A DNA stretch of 58,043 nt from Acholeplasma sp. Lineage in GTDB: Bacteria > Bacillota_I > Bacilli_A > Acholeplasmatales > Acholeplasmataceae. The DNA lies in NCBI GenBank assembly GCA_003605085.1, contig QZKD01000045.1, forward strand, positions 1 through 58,043, read 5' to 3'. The notes beneath the pieces are model-generated. The model worked only from the letters and a program-made list of their open reading frames with translations. It had not been told where the DNA came from and searched no databases. The translations under genes and the position numbers were made by a program. Below are positions 36,770 through 44,515 of the stretch, in pieces; positions within the stretch are counted from its first letter, which is position 1; every line of letters begins with the position of its first letter.

Positions 36770-37786
36770 ATGCTAATCTATAACCTAACTCACGAAGAGT
36801 TAGTCTCATTTGTAACTGAACATCAACACAAAAAATATCGTGCCGATCAAATATGGCATTGGCTCTATAAACAAAAAGTCCAATCCTTTGATGAGATGAC
36901 AAACCTCACTTCAGATCTCATCGATCTTTTAAAAGCCAATTTTGAAATCAAAGCACTTGAACTTGTTATTAAACATCTAAGTACAGATGGTACCATCAAA
37001 GCACTTTATGGCTTAACAGATGGAAATTTAATTGAATCTGTCTTAATGAAACATCACTATGGTAATTCGATTTGTGTGACCACACAAGTCGGATGCAATA
37101 TCGGATGTTCATTTTGTGCATCGGGATTGCTCAAGAAGAAAAGAGATCTCAATGCGGGTGAAATCATTGCTCAAATCATCGAAACTGAACGACTCCTCGG
37201 CGAACGAATCTCTTATGTCGTGGTCATGGGAATCGGTGAACCTTTCGATAATTATGAAAATCTTTTAAAGTTCCTATCTAACATCAACCATCCCAAAGGA
37301 CTTGCGATTGGAGCCCGTCATATCACTGTGTCAACCTCAGGTATTGTTCCTAAGATTAAAGAATACGCCCATATGGGACTTCAAGTCAATTTGGCCATCA
37401 GTTTACATGCACCCAACAATGAAATTCGTTCCAAATTGATGAAAATTAATAAAGCATATCCTATCGAAGAAGTGGTTGACGCTATCCGCTATTACCTCAA
37501 AGTCGCTAAACGACGTGTGACCATTGAATATATTTTAATCGATGGACTCAATGATTCCAAAGAGACAGCATTAGAACTCGTCCAATTACTTAAGGGACTC
37601 AATGTTTATGTCAATTTAATTCCTTATAACGAAGTGATCGAAGCCGATTATAAACGCAGTAAAACCGAAACAATGGAAGCTTTCTACGATATTTTGATGA
37701 AGAATAAAGTTCAAGTAACACTAAGAAAAGAACAAGGTCATGATATCAATGCCGCTTGTGGCCAATTAAGAAGCCAACAACTTTAG
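36770..37786 (+). CDS. rlmN: 23S rRNA/tRNA adenine-C2 methyltransferase RlmN
   Basis: Radical SAM methyltransferase that methylates A2503 of 23S rRNA and A37 of some tRNAs. The cluster motif is C109-x3-C113-x2-C116 (CNIGCSFC). The second catalytic cysteine, C330 in INAACGQLR, is in place, as needed for the ping-pong mechanism. AAGGTGAT precedes the ATG, and a TATAAT at 36748-36753 is a likely -10. It begins a run of closely spaced genes, rlmN-rsgA-rpe-thiN. In Bacillus the phosphatase and kinase prpC-prkC lie between rlmN and rsgA; here the gap is only 9 bases. Confidence 0.96.
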   Translation: MLIYNLTHEELVSFVTEHQHKKYRADQIWHWLYKQKVQSFDEMTNLTSDLIDLLKANFEIKALELVIKHLSTDGTIKALYGLTDGNLIESVLMKHHYGNSICVTTQVGCNIGCSFCASGLLKKKRDLNAGEIIAQIIETERLLGERISYVVVMGIGEPFDNYENLLKFLSNINHPKGLAIGARHITVSTSGIVPKIKEYAHMGLQVNLAISLHAPNNEIRSKLMKINKAYPIEEVVDAIRYYLKVAKRRVTIEYILIDGLNDSKETALELVQLLKGLNVYVNLIPYNEVIEADYKRSKTETMEAFYDILMKNKVQVTLRKEQGHDINAACGQLRSQQL

Positions 37787-37795
37787 GAGGTTCAT

Positions 37796-38752
37796 TTGAA
37801 ACAAGGATTTATTAAAAAGATCATCTCCAATCAATATACACTGATTGATTTGGACACAAAAGAAGAAATTCTCGCTTCAGCACGCGGTAAATTACGCTAT
37901 CTTCGTCTGGATGAAAAGTCATCATTTAATAAACAAGAAACGATGAAGACAAAAAAAGAGACTAAAATAACCACGATTAGCCCTAAAGTAGGGGATAATG
38001 TAGGCTATGAAGCGGATCTTGATATCTATTGGATCAGTGAAATCAAACCACGGAAGAATGATTTAGTACGTCCCGATGTCGCCAATGTGGATCAAGTATT
38101 ACTCGTTTTTTCCTGTATTCGACCAGATTTTAGTTTCCATCTTCTCGATCAATTTTTGATTATTATGCAACAAGAAGCATTAACACCAGTACTTGTCGTG
38201 ACTAAGATTGATTTAGTTGATGAAGCCATGTTAAATGAGCTTAAAATGGCACTTCAATACTATGTAGATATGGGAATTGAAGTCTATTATGTCAACAGTA
38301 AACAACGGATTGGATTCGATGTTTTAACACATATATTTCGAGATAAAATCACGGTTCTTGCGGGTCAAACTGGTGTCGGAAAGTCAACACTACTCAATGC
38401 ACTTAAACCGGGACTCAATTTGAAGACACAAGAGATTTCCGAAGCTTTAGGTCGTGGGAAACATACGACCAGACATACAGAACTCTATGGATTTAACCAA
38501 GGGTATATCGTCGATACCCCAGGATTTTCAAAAATTGATTTTAAGATTTTCTTTCAAGACGACTTAAAAAAATATTATCCTGATTTTCAAAATGTGTCAC
38601 ATTTATGCAAATTTGGCTCGAATTGCCTTCACTTAAGTGAACCCGGATGTGAAGTCAAGAAAAGAGTTGAAGAAAAGCGTATTCCTGCATCTCGCTATGA
38701 AAACTATGTGCAATTTGCAGAAGAAATCAAAGCACAAAAAGCAAAATATTAG
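37796..38752 (+). CDS. rsgA: Ribosome small-subunit maturation GTPase RsgA
   Basis: Circularly permuted GTPase that checks late 30S assembly. An N-terminal OB domain (1-100) is followed by the permuted GTPase: G4 (TKIDL) comes before the G1 P-loop GQTGVGKSTLLNAL near residue 190, then DTPGFS as G3. The C-terminal zinc motif is C-x5-C-x-H-x5-C (CKFGSNCLHLSEPGC). The start is TTG at 37796 with AGGAGG 5 bases upstream. It sits between rlmN and rpe, an order close to Bacillus. Confidence 0.95.
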   Translation: MKQGFIKKIISNQYTLIDLDTKEEILASARGKLRYLRLDEKSSFNKQETMKTKKETKITTISPKVGDNVGYEADLDIYWISEIKPRKNDLVRPDVANVDQVLLVFSCIRPDFSFHLLDQFLIIMQQEALTPVLVVTKIDLVDEAMLNELKMALQYYVDMGIEVYYVNSKQRIGFDVLTHIFRDKITVLAGQTGVGKSTLLNALKPGLNLKTQEISEALGRGKHTTRHTELYGFNQGYIVDTPGFSKIDFKIFFQDDLKKYYPDFQNVSHLCKFGSNCLHLSEPGCEVKKRVEEKRIPASRYENYVQFAEEIKAQKAKY

Positions 38753-38763
38753 GAGGTTTATTT

Positions 38764-39399
38764 ATGAAGATCGCTCCTTCCGTACTTACGGCTGATTTTT
38801 CACATTTATCCACTGAACTTGAAACGATTGCTAATGCAGATTTGCTTCATCTAGATATTATGGATGGACATTTTGTCCCGAATATCTCCTTTGGTCCTGC
38901 CATTACCAAGTCGATACACGATCAAACTCATCTTCCATTAGACATACATTTGATGGTTTCTGATCCACTGCAGTGGGTCCCTAAGTTTGCTTTTGAGCAA
39001 ACGAAGTATCTGACGATTCATGTCGAAGCCAATCACGTCTCAGAGACGATCCAAGCGATCAGAAAAGAACATATCGGTGTGGGTATCTCACTTAAACCAA
39101 AAACTCCCTTAAGAGCCATTATCCCCTATATCAATGAAGTTTCTTTAGTTTTAGTGATGACTGTTGAACCAGGGTTTGGTGGACAATCATTTATGATTGA
39201 GATGATGGAAAAAGTGAAGGAATTGGTTGAGCTTAGAAAAAGAGAAGGACTCCATTTCTTGATTGAAATCGATGGTGGTGTCAATGAAGAGACCATCCAG
39301 ATTGCCAAATCATCAGGTGTGGATATAGCGGTGGTTGGTTCCTATCTATTCAATCAAGAAGATCGACATCAGATGATTGAGGCGTTGAAATGCGTGTAA
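38764..39399 (+). CDS. rpe: Ribulose-phosphate 3-epimerase
   Basis: Interconverts ribulose-5-phosphate and xylulose-5-phosphate in the pentose phosphate pathway. The 211-residue TIM barrel has all family motifs: KIAPSVLTADFSHL, LDIMDGHFVPNIS, DIHLMV, VEPGFGGQ and EIDGGVN. AGGAGG lies before the ATG. It overlaps thiN by 10 bases. Confidence 0.96.
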   Translation: MKIAPSVLTADFSHLSTELETIANADLLHLDIMDGHFVPNISFGPAITKSIHDQTHLPLDIHLMVSDPLQWVPKFAFEQTKYLTIHVEANHVSETIQAIRKEHIGVGISLKPKTPLRAIIPYINEVSLVLVMTVEPGFGGQSFMIEMMEKVKELVELRKREGLHFLIEIDGGVNEETIQIAKSSGVDIAVVGSYLFNQEDRHQMIEALKCV

Positions 39400-39998
39400 T
39401 CGTCGTCACACATCCCACACCAAAAGATATAAAAAAAATCCTTCATATCAAGGATTCAGATCAGATTATTGCGGTTGATCAAGCCGTACTCGCTTTATAT
39501 AAACAACGGATTAAAATTGATCTTGCTGTCGGTGATTTTGATTCATTACCTAACCAAGGTATCTTGACCCAACTTCATGTGGTTCGCTTGAATCCGATTA
39601 AAGATGTCACAGACACACATCAAGCCCTCGTTGAAGCGATGAAGATGAATCCAGATGAGCTGATTATGATGGGGGGTATCGGGGGAGATCGCGTCGAACA
39701 TTTCATGATTCATACGATGTTTTTTGATGAATTCCCGATGCTTAAGATGATGGATGATCATTCGATCATTGAAAGACTCTCGAAGGGGCTTCATGAAATC
39801 GATTCAAAAGAATATATCAGTTTTGTCGCTTATCCTAAAGCAGTAATTTCACTTTCAGGGTTTAAGTATGACTTAAATGAATATCTCCTCATGACCTATG
39901 ACCCGTTATGTATCTCCAATGAAGTGATGGGTGAGAAAGGATTTGTTCATATCCACGAAGGATCTATCTTAAAGATAATATCCAAGCGGGATTCATAA
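39390..39998 (+). CDS. thiN: Thiamine pyrophosphokinase
   Basis: Transfers pyrophosphate from ATP to thiamine, making the cofactor TPP. Motifs of the family are visible: AVGDFDSLP, KDVTDTHQALVEA and MMGGIGGDRVEHFM. The 202 residues are normal. It overlaps the rpe end by 10 bases and is last in the rlmN-rsgA-rpe-thiN run. Transketolase-linked enzymes use TPP, which fits its position next to rpe. Confidence 0.92.
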   Translation: MRVIVVTHPTPKDIKKILHIKDSDQIIAVDQAVLALYKQRIKIDLAVGDFDSLPNQGILTQLHVVRLNPIKDVTDTHQALVEAMKMNPDELIMMGGIGGDRVEHFMIHTMFFDEFPMLKMMDDHSIIERLSKGLHEIDSKEYISFVAYPKAVISLSGFKYDLNEYLLMTYDPLCISNEVMGEKGFVHIHEGSILKIISKRDS

Positions 39999-40000
39999 AA

Positions 40001-40033
40001 AAAAATAAAAGGCACTCGCCTTTTTATTTTTGA
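40001..40033. terminator. Bidirectional terminator between thiN and rpmB
   Basis: AAAATAAAAGGC (40002-40013) pairs with GCCTTTTTATTTT (40018-40030) around ACTC, with one bulged T. A and T runs on the two sides allow use from both directions. Confidence 0.85.
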
Positions 40034-40222
40034 TTAAACGCGTTCTAAATTATTCTTTTTCAGTGCACGAGCGGAAACTTTCACCTTGATCACTTTTCCG
40101 TTTTCGTCTTTGATGCGGACGGTTTGTAGATTGCTCTTCCATACACGACGCGTCGCGTTTAATGCGTGACTGCGCTTATTTCCAAAGACAGTCTTTTTAC
40201 CTGTTACGTAACATTCAGCCAT
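40034..40222 (-). CDS. rpmB: 50S ribosomal protein L28
   Basis: Small basic ribosomal protein of 62 residues. It shows [29 protein letters not shown] and VKVSARALK, all typical of L28. ATG 40222 has AGGAGTGAG upstream; the longer frame is a chance extension. It lacks the N-terminal cysteine zinc motifs of some L28 forms apart from a single cysteine. It is transcribed toward thiN, opposite to fakA. Confidence 0.95.
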   Translation of the reverse strand: MAECYVTGKKTVFGNKRSHALNATRRVWKSNLQTVRIKDENGKVIKVKVSARALKKNNLERV

Positions 40223-40344
40223 ATTCTCACTCCTAACTGCACAACCTAATTTAACATAAAAAAATAAAAAAAGCAACCGAGAAACGAATAATCAGAGCAA
40301 GAAAATTTCAAATCATTGACAACTTGCCAAATGTGACTAGACAA

Positions 40345-40434
40345 TTGAAGTATTTCGAAGAAATATGCTATAATATAGGCGTATTATTATGTAATCTGAA
40401 AATGCTTGTTTTTTAAAAACAATAATGCTATACT
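40345..40434 (+). promoter_or_regulatory. Tandem promoters of fakA in a 296-bp intergenic region
   Basis: The region 40223-40518 has no gene. Candidate P1 is TTGAAG (40345-40350) and TATAAT (40369-40374), spacer 18, with an extended TGC before the -10. Candidate P2 is TTGTTT (40406-40411) and TATACT (40429-40434), spacer 17, again with TGC. The two share the words ATGCTATA. The rpmB promoter on the other strand is not obvious to me. Confidence 0.65.
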
Positions 40435-40518
40435 AAAACAGTATAAAAATGTATTACCTCATGAAACAAATATTTCACCCTTTATTATAGATCAATTTTT
40501 CCAATAGGGAGGTTCAAT

Positions 40519-42192
40519 ATGGCGAATCAAACAGTCAGTGGAACTCTATTTAAGAAAATGGTAACGAACGGCGCAGTTAACCTAAAAAATAATCACAAAG
40601 AAATTGACCATCTCAATGTCTTTCCTGTCCCCGATGGAGACACTGGAACGAATATGCAAATGACGATGATGGCCGGCATTAAAGAAGTCAGTAACTTAGA
40701 TTCTCAATCAATCGTTGATATTTCAAAAATTTTATCTCGCGGCTTGCTCATGGGGGCACGTGGTAACTCAGGTGTTATCTTGTCCCAATTTTTCCGCGGT
40801 GTTTATTCAGAAATCGCGAAGATCGATAATGGATCTGCAACTGTCAAGGAGTTTATTCAAGCATTAGTTGGTGGCTACCAAATGGCTTACCGTGCTGTGA
40901 TGGACCCCGTTGAAGGAACCATACTTACTGTCGTTAGAGAATCCGCCGAAAAAGTAGTTCGTGAATCCAGTCATTTAAATAGTGTTGAAGAAGTATTAAA
41001 GATGTATTTAGATCAAGCAAATGAAACCCTCATCAAAACTCCAGAGTTACTTCCTGTTTTAAAAGAAGCTGGTGTCGTCGATAGTGGTGGTGCTGGATTT
41101 ATTAAAATTATTGAAGGTTGGCTCATGGCCCTTGAAGGTCAAATGCTCAATGAACAAGAAGTCAGCCATCATGTTCAACAAAGAGAACATTATCATGGTG
41201 CAGAAAACTTAGGTCAAGTAGACATCAAGTTTGGGTACTGTACTGAATTCATCGTTAAGCTCCACAAACCAGAGAAGTTTAACGAAAACTTTATGAAAGA
41301 TCCCCTATCTCAAATGGGTGATTCTTTAGTGGTTGTCACTGATGATGATCTACTCAAGGTTCATGTCCATACCAATCAACCCGGTGTGGCACTCACCTTA
41401 GCACAAAAATATGGTGATCTTCAAACCATTAAGATTGAAAATATGAGAATCCAAAATGAAACGATTTTGGGTGATCAAGTGAGTGATCATAAAAAAGCAC
41501 AACCTACTCCTACCAAAGTTGCCAAGCCCAAAGCTAAATTTGGCATTATTGCTGTGGCATCCGGACAAGGAATCCATGAAGCATTTAAAGAATTAGGCGT
41601 AGACTTGATTATAGATGGTGGCCAAACCATGAATCCTTCTACGGAAGCTTTCGTGAAAGCTGTTGAAGAACTCAACACAGACCATGTCATCATTTTACCT
41701 AACAACAAGAATATAATTTTATCCGCTGAACAAACATTGGATTTACTCCCCGATCGTTCCATCCGCGTCCTTAAGACAAAGAGTATTGCTCAAGGCTATT
41801 CATCATTGATGGCATTTGATCCAACAGCTGAAGTCGATGATAACGTAGAACAGATGATGGATGTCGTCTCCAATATGCGTTCAGGAGAAGTCACTTACGC
41901 AGTTAGAGATACTGAACTCAATGGGGTTCAGATCAAAAATGGCGACTTTATCGGAATCACAAGAGGTGAAATCAAACTCTCCACTCCATCGCGTTTAGAA
42001 ACCACTCAAGGGCTTTTAAATGATATGATCGATGAATCAAGAGAAATTGTGACCATTTTCTATGGAAATGATACTGATGAAGATGAACTCGATCAGGTTG
42101 TAGCCCATGCGAAGAAGCTCAATCCAGACATCGAAGTCGATGTCATCGAGGGTAAGCAAGATATTTATACCTATATCATTGCTGTTGAATAA
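40519..42192 (+). CDS. fakA: Fatty acid kinase catalytic subunit FakA (DAK2 domain, YloV)
   Basis: Phosphorylates fatty acids bound to a FakB protein, feeding exogenous fatty acids into phospholipid synthesis. The N-terminal DhaL/DAK2 domain has NVFPVPDGDTGTNM, whose aspartates bind Mg-ATP, and LLMGARGNSGVI. Middle and C-terminal YloV domains follow to residue 557. AGGGAGG precedes the ATG. In Bacillus the order is rpmB-yloU-yloV; the Asp23-like yloU is absent here and rpmB is inverted. No fakB is in the window. Confidence 0.93.
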   Translation: MANQTVSGTLFKKMVTNGAVNLKNNHKEIDHLNVFPVPDGDTGTNMQMTMMAGIKEVSNLDSQSIVDISKILSRGLLMGARGNSGVILSQFFRGVYSEIAKIDNGSATVKEFIQALVGGYQMAYRAVMDPVEGTILTVVRESAEKVVRESSHLNSVEEVLKMYLDQANETLIKTPELLPVLKEAGVVDSGGAGFIKIIEGWLMALEGQMLNEQEVSHHVQQREHYHGAENLGQVDIKFGYCTEFIVKLHKPEKFNENFMKDPLSQMGDSLVVVTDDDLLKVHVHTNQPGVALTLAQKYGDLQTIKIENMRIQNETILGDQVSDHKKAQPTPTKVAKPKAKFGIIAVASGQGIHEAFKELGVDLIIDGGQTMNPSTEAFVKAVEELNTDHVIILPNNKNIILSAEQTLDLLPDRSIRVLKTKSIAQGYSSLMAFDPTAEVDDNVEQMMDVVSNMRSGEVTYAVRDTELNGVQIKNGDFIGITRGEIKLSTPSRLETTQGLLNDMIDESREIVTIFYGNDTDEDELDQVVAHAKKLNPDIEVDVIEGKQDIYTYIIAVE

Positions 42193-42196
42193 GGAT

Positions 42197-42220
42197 AAAA
42201 AAGGTGTTCGCACCTTTTTT
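42197..42220 (+). terminator. Terminator after fakA
   Basis: A 10-bp stem (42197-42206 with 42211-42220) with a TTCG loop and a T run. It ends only 4 bases before tRNA-Leu, so the tRNA must be made by read-through or from a promoter I cannot see, or the hairpin also serves RNA processing. Confidence 0.85.
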
Positions 42221-42224
42221 AATG

Positions 42225-42312
42225 GCGGACGTGGTGGAATGGTAGACACGCATGTTTGAGGGGCATGTGGCCGCGTTAGGCCGTGTGAGTTCAAATCTCA
42301 TCGTCCGCACCA
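42225..42312 (+). tRNA. tRNA-Leu, anticodon GAG
   Basis: An 88-base class II tRNA. The acceptor stem GCGGACG pairs with CGTCCGC, the anticodon stem CATGT/GCATG holds the loop TTGAGGG with anticodon GAG, the variable arm is long (about TGGCC to GGCCG) as in leucine tRNAs, and the T arm contains GTTCAAAT. CCA is encoded at 42310-42312. It is followed directly by foreign-looking DNA, so its 3' end is a likely attachment site. Confidence 0.97.
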
Positions 42313-42324
42313 TATGAAATGCAT

Positions 42325-42357
42325 AGGTTTGATACAATCGTATCAGGCCTTTTTTTG
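42325..42357 (+). terminator. Terminator after tRNA-Leu
   Basis: AGGTTTGATAC (42325-42335) pairs with GTATCAGGCCT (42340-42350, two G-T pairs) around AATC, followed by seven T residues. Confidence 0.8.
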
Positions 42358-42380
42358 CTTTAATAAGGGCTTTTTCTTAC

Positions 42381-42406
42381 TTTGATGAATGGGTTTTGAC
42401 ATCAAA
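42381..42406. repeat. Inverted repeat downstream of tRNA-Leu
   Basis: TTTGATG (42381-42387) and CATCAAA (42400-42406) flank a 12-base spacer. It lies in the 321-base gap between tRNA-Leu and the Xre gene, which holds the tRNA terminator, this repeat, the four iterons and a promoter, but no gene. It may be a recombinase arm site; that is a guess. Confidence 0.35.
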
Positions 42407-42449
42407 AGTTGTAAAAATCAAGGATAAAACTCGAGAGCATAATAGACGC

Positions 42450-42529
42450 TTACACGATTTGATTGAATTTTACACGATTACAAGTCATTTTACACGATTT
42501 GCCTTTGATTTACACGATTTGCTTATATG
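42450..42529. repeat. Four direct repeats with exact 20-bp period (iteron-like)
   Basis: TTACACGATT starts at 42450, 42470, 42490 and 42510; three copies continue as TTACACGATTTG and one as TTACACGATTAC. The remaining bases of each unit differ. A 20-bp period puts the copies on about the same face of the helix, as for protein-binding arrays. A fifth copy, CTACACGATTTG, is at 49553-49564 beyond the ImmA gene. Candidate ligands are the Xre protein or HTH peptidase of the cassette, or an element recombinase or replication protein. Confidence 0.85.
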
Positions 42530-42594
42530 AACTATCAAACAATTAATATATCTATCTAAATGTTTTGACTTTTAGTTTCAATTTTTATAAAAAG

Positions 42595-42603
42595 TGATAT
42601 AAT
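42595..42603 (+). promoter_or_regulatory. Putative extended -10 promoter of the R-M cassette
   Basis: TGATATAAT (42595-42603) is an extended -10 without a good -35, about 30 bases before the Xre start and about 75 bases after the last iteron. It would drive xre-mod-res and probably the two following genes. Confidence 0.5.
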
Positions 42604-42633
42604 AATGTTAACGATATGATGAGGAGATGTCCT

Positions 42634-42837
42634 ATGGAATATTCACAAAAAATAAAGCTTCTTAGGGAAAAAATGTTTGTCTCACAAAAAGAGCTTGCAG
42701 AAACACTAGGAGTTTCTTTTGTTTCAGTGAATCGCTGGGAGACTGGTAAATTTAACCCAACTATTAAAGCTAAAAAAAAGCTTAATCAATTATTTATTCA
42801 GTATAAAATTGCGGAGGGTAATGATGACAATAAATGA
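42634..42837 (+). CDS. Xre-family helix-turn-helix regulator, possible controller protein
   Basis: Small DNA-binding protein of 67 residues. The HTH is clear: KIKLLREKMFVSQKELAETLGVSFVSVNRWETGKFNPT. ATG 42634 follows GAGGAG at 7 bases; upstream ATG codons lack a site. It overlaps mod by 14 bases, which suggests it is made together with the methyltransferase and may time expression of Mod and Res. It could bind the iterons just upstream. It could also be a phage-type repressor. Confidence 0.85.
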   Translation: MEYSQKIKLLREKMFVSQKELAETLGVSFVSVNRWETGKFNPTIKAKKKLNQLFIQYKIAEGNDDNK

Positions 42838-44512
42838 CAACAAATTAATTTTTGAACAAAAAAAGAAACAATTTATAGAAAGAATAGATTTAATTGCAAA
42901 AGAATCATTTAATAACGAGCAAAAAGAAACTGCAAAACAAATTATTGAATCAGCTAATGAAAATAACATAGATGCAGTATATCAGCTTGTTACCCAAAGG
43001 GTAAAAACCGGATTTGTTTTTGATGCTGCACCAGAAGTTAATCATAATTGTGTTGCTTTGATTTCAGAAAATGAGTCTTTAAGCATAACATCTACTGAAG
43101 CGGTCCATAACGAGCACTCGCTTATAATAGGAGAAAATTACGACACATTAAAAAATCTTCTTTGTACATATATTAACCCTTCAACAGGTGAAGGTATGAT
43201 TGATATAATCTATATCGATCCTCCATACAATACTGAATCTGCAAAAAAAGATGGCAATGATTATAAGGAGGAAGTAGAAGCAGCTAAATTCGTTTATAGA
43301 GATAAGTATACTAGAGACGGTTGGTTGAACATGATGAACGAGCGACTTAAGTTAGCAAAGAAAATCTTATCTAATCGCGGAGTCATATATATTTCAATTG
43401 ATGATGGGGAACAAGGCTATTTAAAGGTTTTGTGTGATGAAATATTTGGTGAAAAGAATTTCATTGCTAATTTAATATGGAAATGCAGAAGTTCATTATA
43501 TTATACTGAACCGCTAATATCTATCCAAACTGAATACATTTTAGCCTATGCCAAAGATAAGAGTAAATTTTCACTAAAAACGTTTGATAAGGATAATATA
43601 GATGGTGATGAAAAAGCTCTTGAAGGTTTCTTTTTCAATAGAGTTAAAAAACTATACGATGATGAAGATTATTCAAATAATGATAATGATCCAAGAGGCC
43701 CTTATAAAACATCAGGAAAAGTAAGAAACGATGGAAGACCAATTTATACAGTGACTTCACCTACGGGTGTTCAACATACTGCAGCTTGGGTGTATTCTCC
43801 TGAAGTTTTTCAGCAATTAATTGATGATAATCAAATATATTGGGGTGTTGATGGTAGTGCACAACCGAGAAAAAAATCATATTTTAAAGACTACATAGGA
43901 AAAGTATCTTCAAATCTTCTCTATGATGAATTTGTGATTACAAAAAATGGCGATAAAACTAAAAAGGAAAAAATATTTGAAGTAGGGACTACTGAAAGTG
44001 GCACAAAAGAATTAAAAGACATAGTAGGGGAGAACAAATTTCCTTATCCAAAACCTGTTGAGTTAATCAAATATCTTATAAGTCTATATCCAGTAAATGA
44101 TTGTACTGTATTAGATTTTTTTGCAGGATCTGGAACTACTGGCCAATCGGTTATGGAATTAAATGAAGAAGACGGTGGAAAAAGAAAATTTATTTTAACT
44201 ACAAACAATGAAAACAATATTGCGAATGATGTAACACTTGAAAGACTGTTTAGAGTCATTCATGGTAAAGGTTCAAAAGGAGAACATATCAGTTGGAAAT
44301 ATTCAAATACAGTTCCGTCATTGATAAATAATTCAGTTAGAGTGTTTGACGTAGAATACCATGAACTGCAACTTTATGACTTTGAAAAGGCTAACAAGTT
44401 GATTCCGATTGCTGAAATACAATTCAAAAAACTAAACCCAAATTACAAGATTAAGGATCGTTTTGATATATATAATGAATTAGCTGCGCTAAATCCATAT
44501 AAGAAGGTGTAA
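42824..44512 (+). CDS. mod: Type III restriction-modification DNA methyltransferase (Mod)
   Basis: N6-adenine DNA methyltransferase subunit, also the sequence-recognition subunit of a type III system. Motif IV DPPYNT (about residue 131) comes before motif I DFFAGSGTTGQSV (about 430), the beta-class order of Mod proteins. The region between (about 230-410) should be the target recognition domain. GGAGGG sits 5 bases before ATG 42824; an ATG one codon earlier is less well spaced. It overlaps xre and is 3 bases from res. Codon use is strongly AT-biased compared with the core genes. Confidence 0.93.
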   Translation: MTINDNKLIFEQKKKQFIERIDLIAKESFNNEQKETAKQIIESANENNIDAVYQLVTQRVKTGFVFDAAPEVNHNCVALISENESLSITSTEAVHNEHSLIIGENYDTLKNLLCTYINPSTGEGMIDIIYIDPPYNTESAKKDGNDYKEEVEAAKFVYRDKYTRDGWLNMMNERLKLAKKILSNRGVIYISIDDGEQGYLKVLCDEIFGEKNFIANLIWKCRSSLYYTEPLISIQTEYILAYAKDKSKFSLKTFDKDNIDGDEKALEGFFFNRVKKLYDDEDYSNNDNDPRGPYKTSGKVRNDGRPIYTVTSPTGVQHTAAWVYSPEVFQQLIDDNQIYWGVDGSAQPRKKSYFKDYIGKVSSNLLYDEFVITKNGDKTKKEKIFEVGTTESGTKELKDIVGENKFPYPKPVELIKYLISLYPVNDCTVLDFFAGSGTTGQSVMELNEEDGGKRKFILTTNNENNIANDVTLERLFRVIHGKGSKGEHISWKYSNTVPSLINNSVRVFDVEYHELQLYDFEKANKLIPIAEIQFKKLNPNYKIKDRFDIYNELAALNPYKKV

Positions 44513-44515
44513 TAT

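Noticed and set aside
42450-42529. CRISPR array
   Set aside because: The repeat core is only 10-12 bases, the unit is 20 bases, and no cas genes are nearby. CRISPR repeats are about twice as long with spacers over 25 bases.
42606-42619. cre-like word TGTTAACGATATGA before the Xre gene
   Set aside because: It matches only 12 of 14 consensus positions and misses conserved bases on both arms; it is in very AT-rich foreign DNA where such matches arise by chance.
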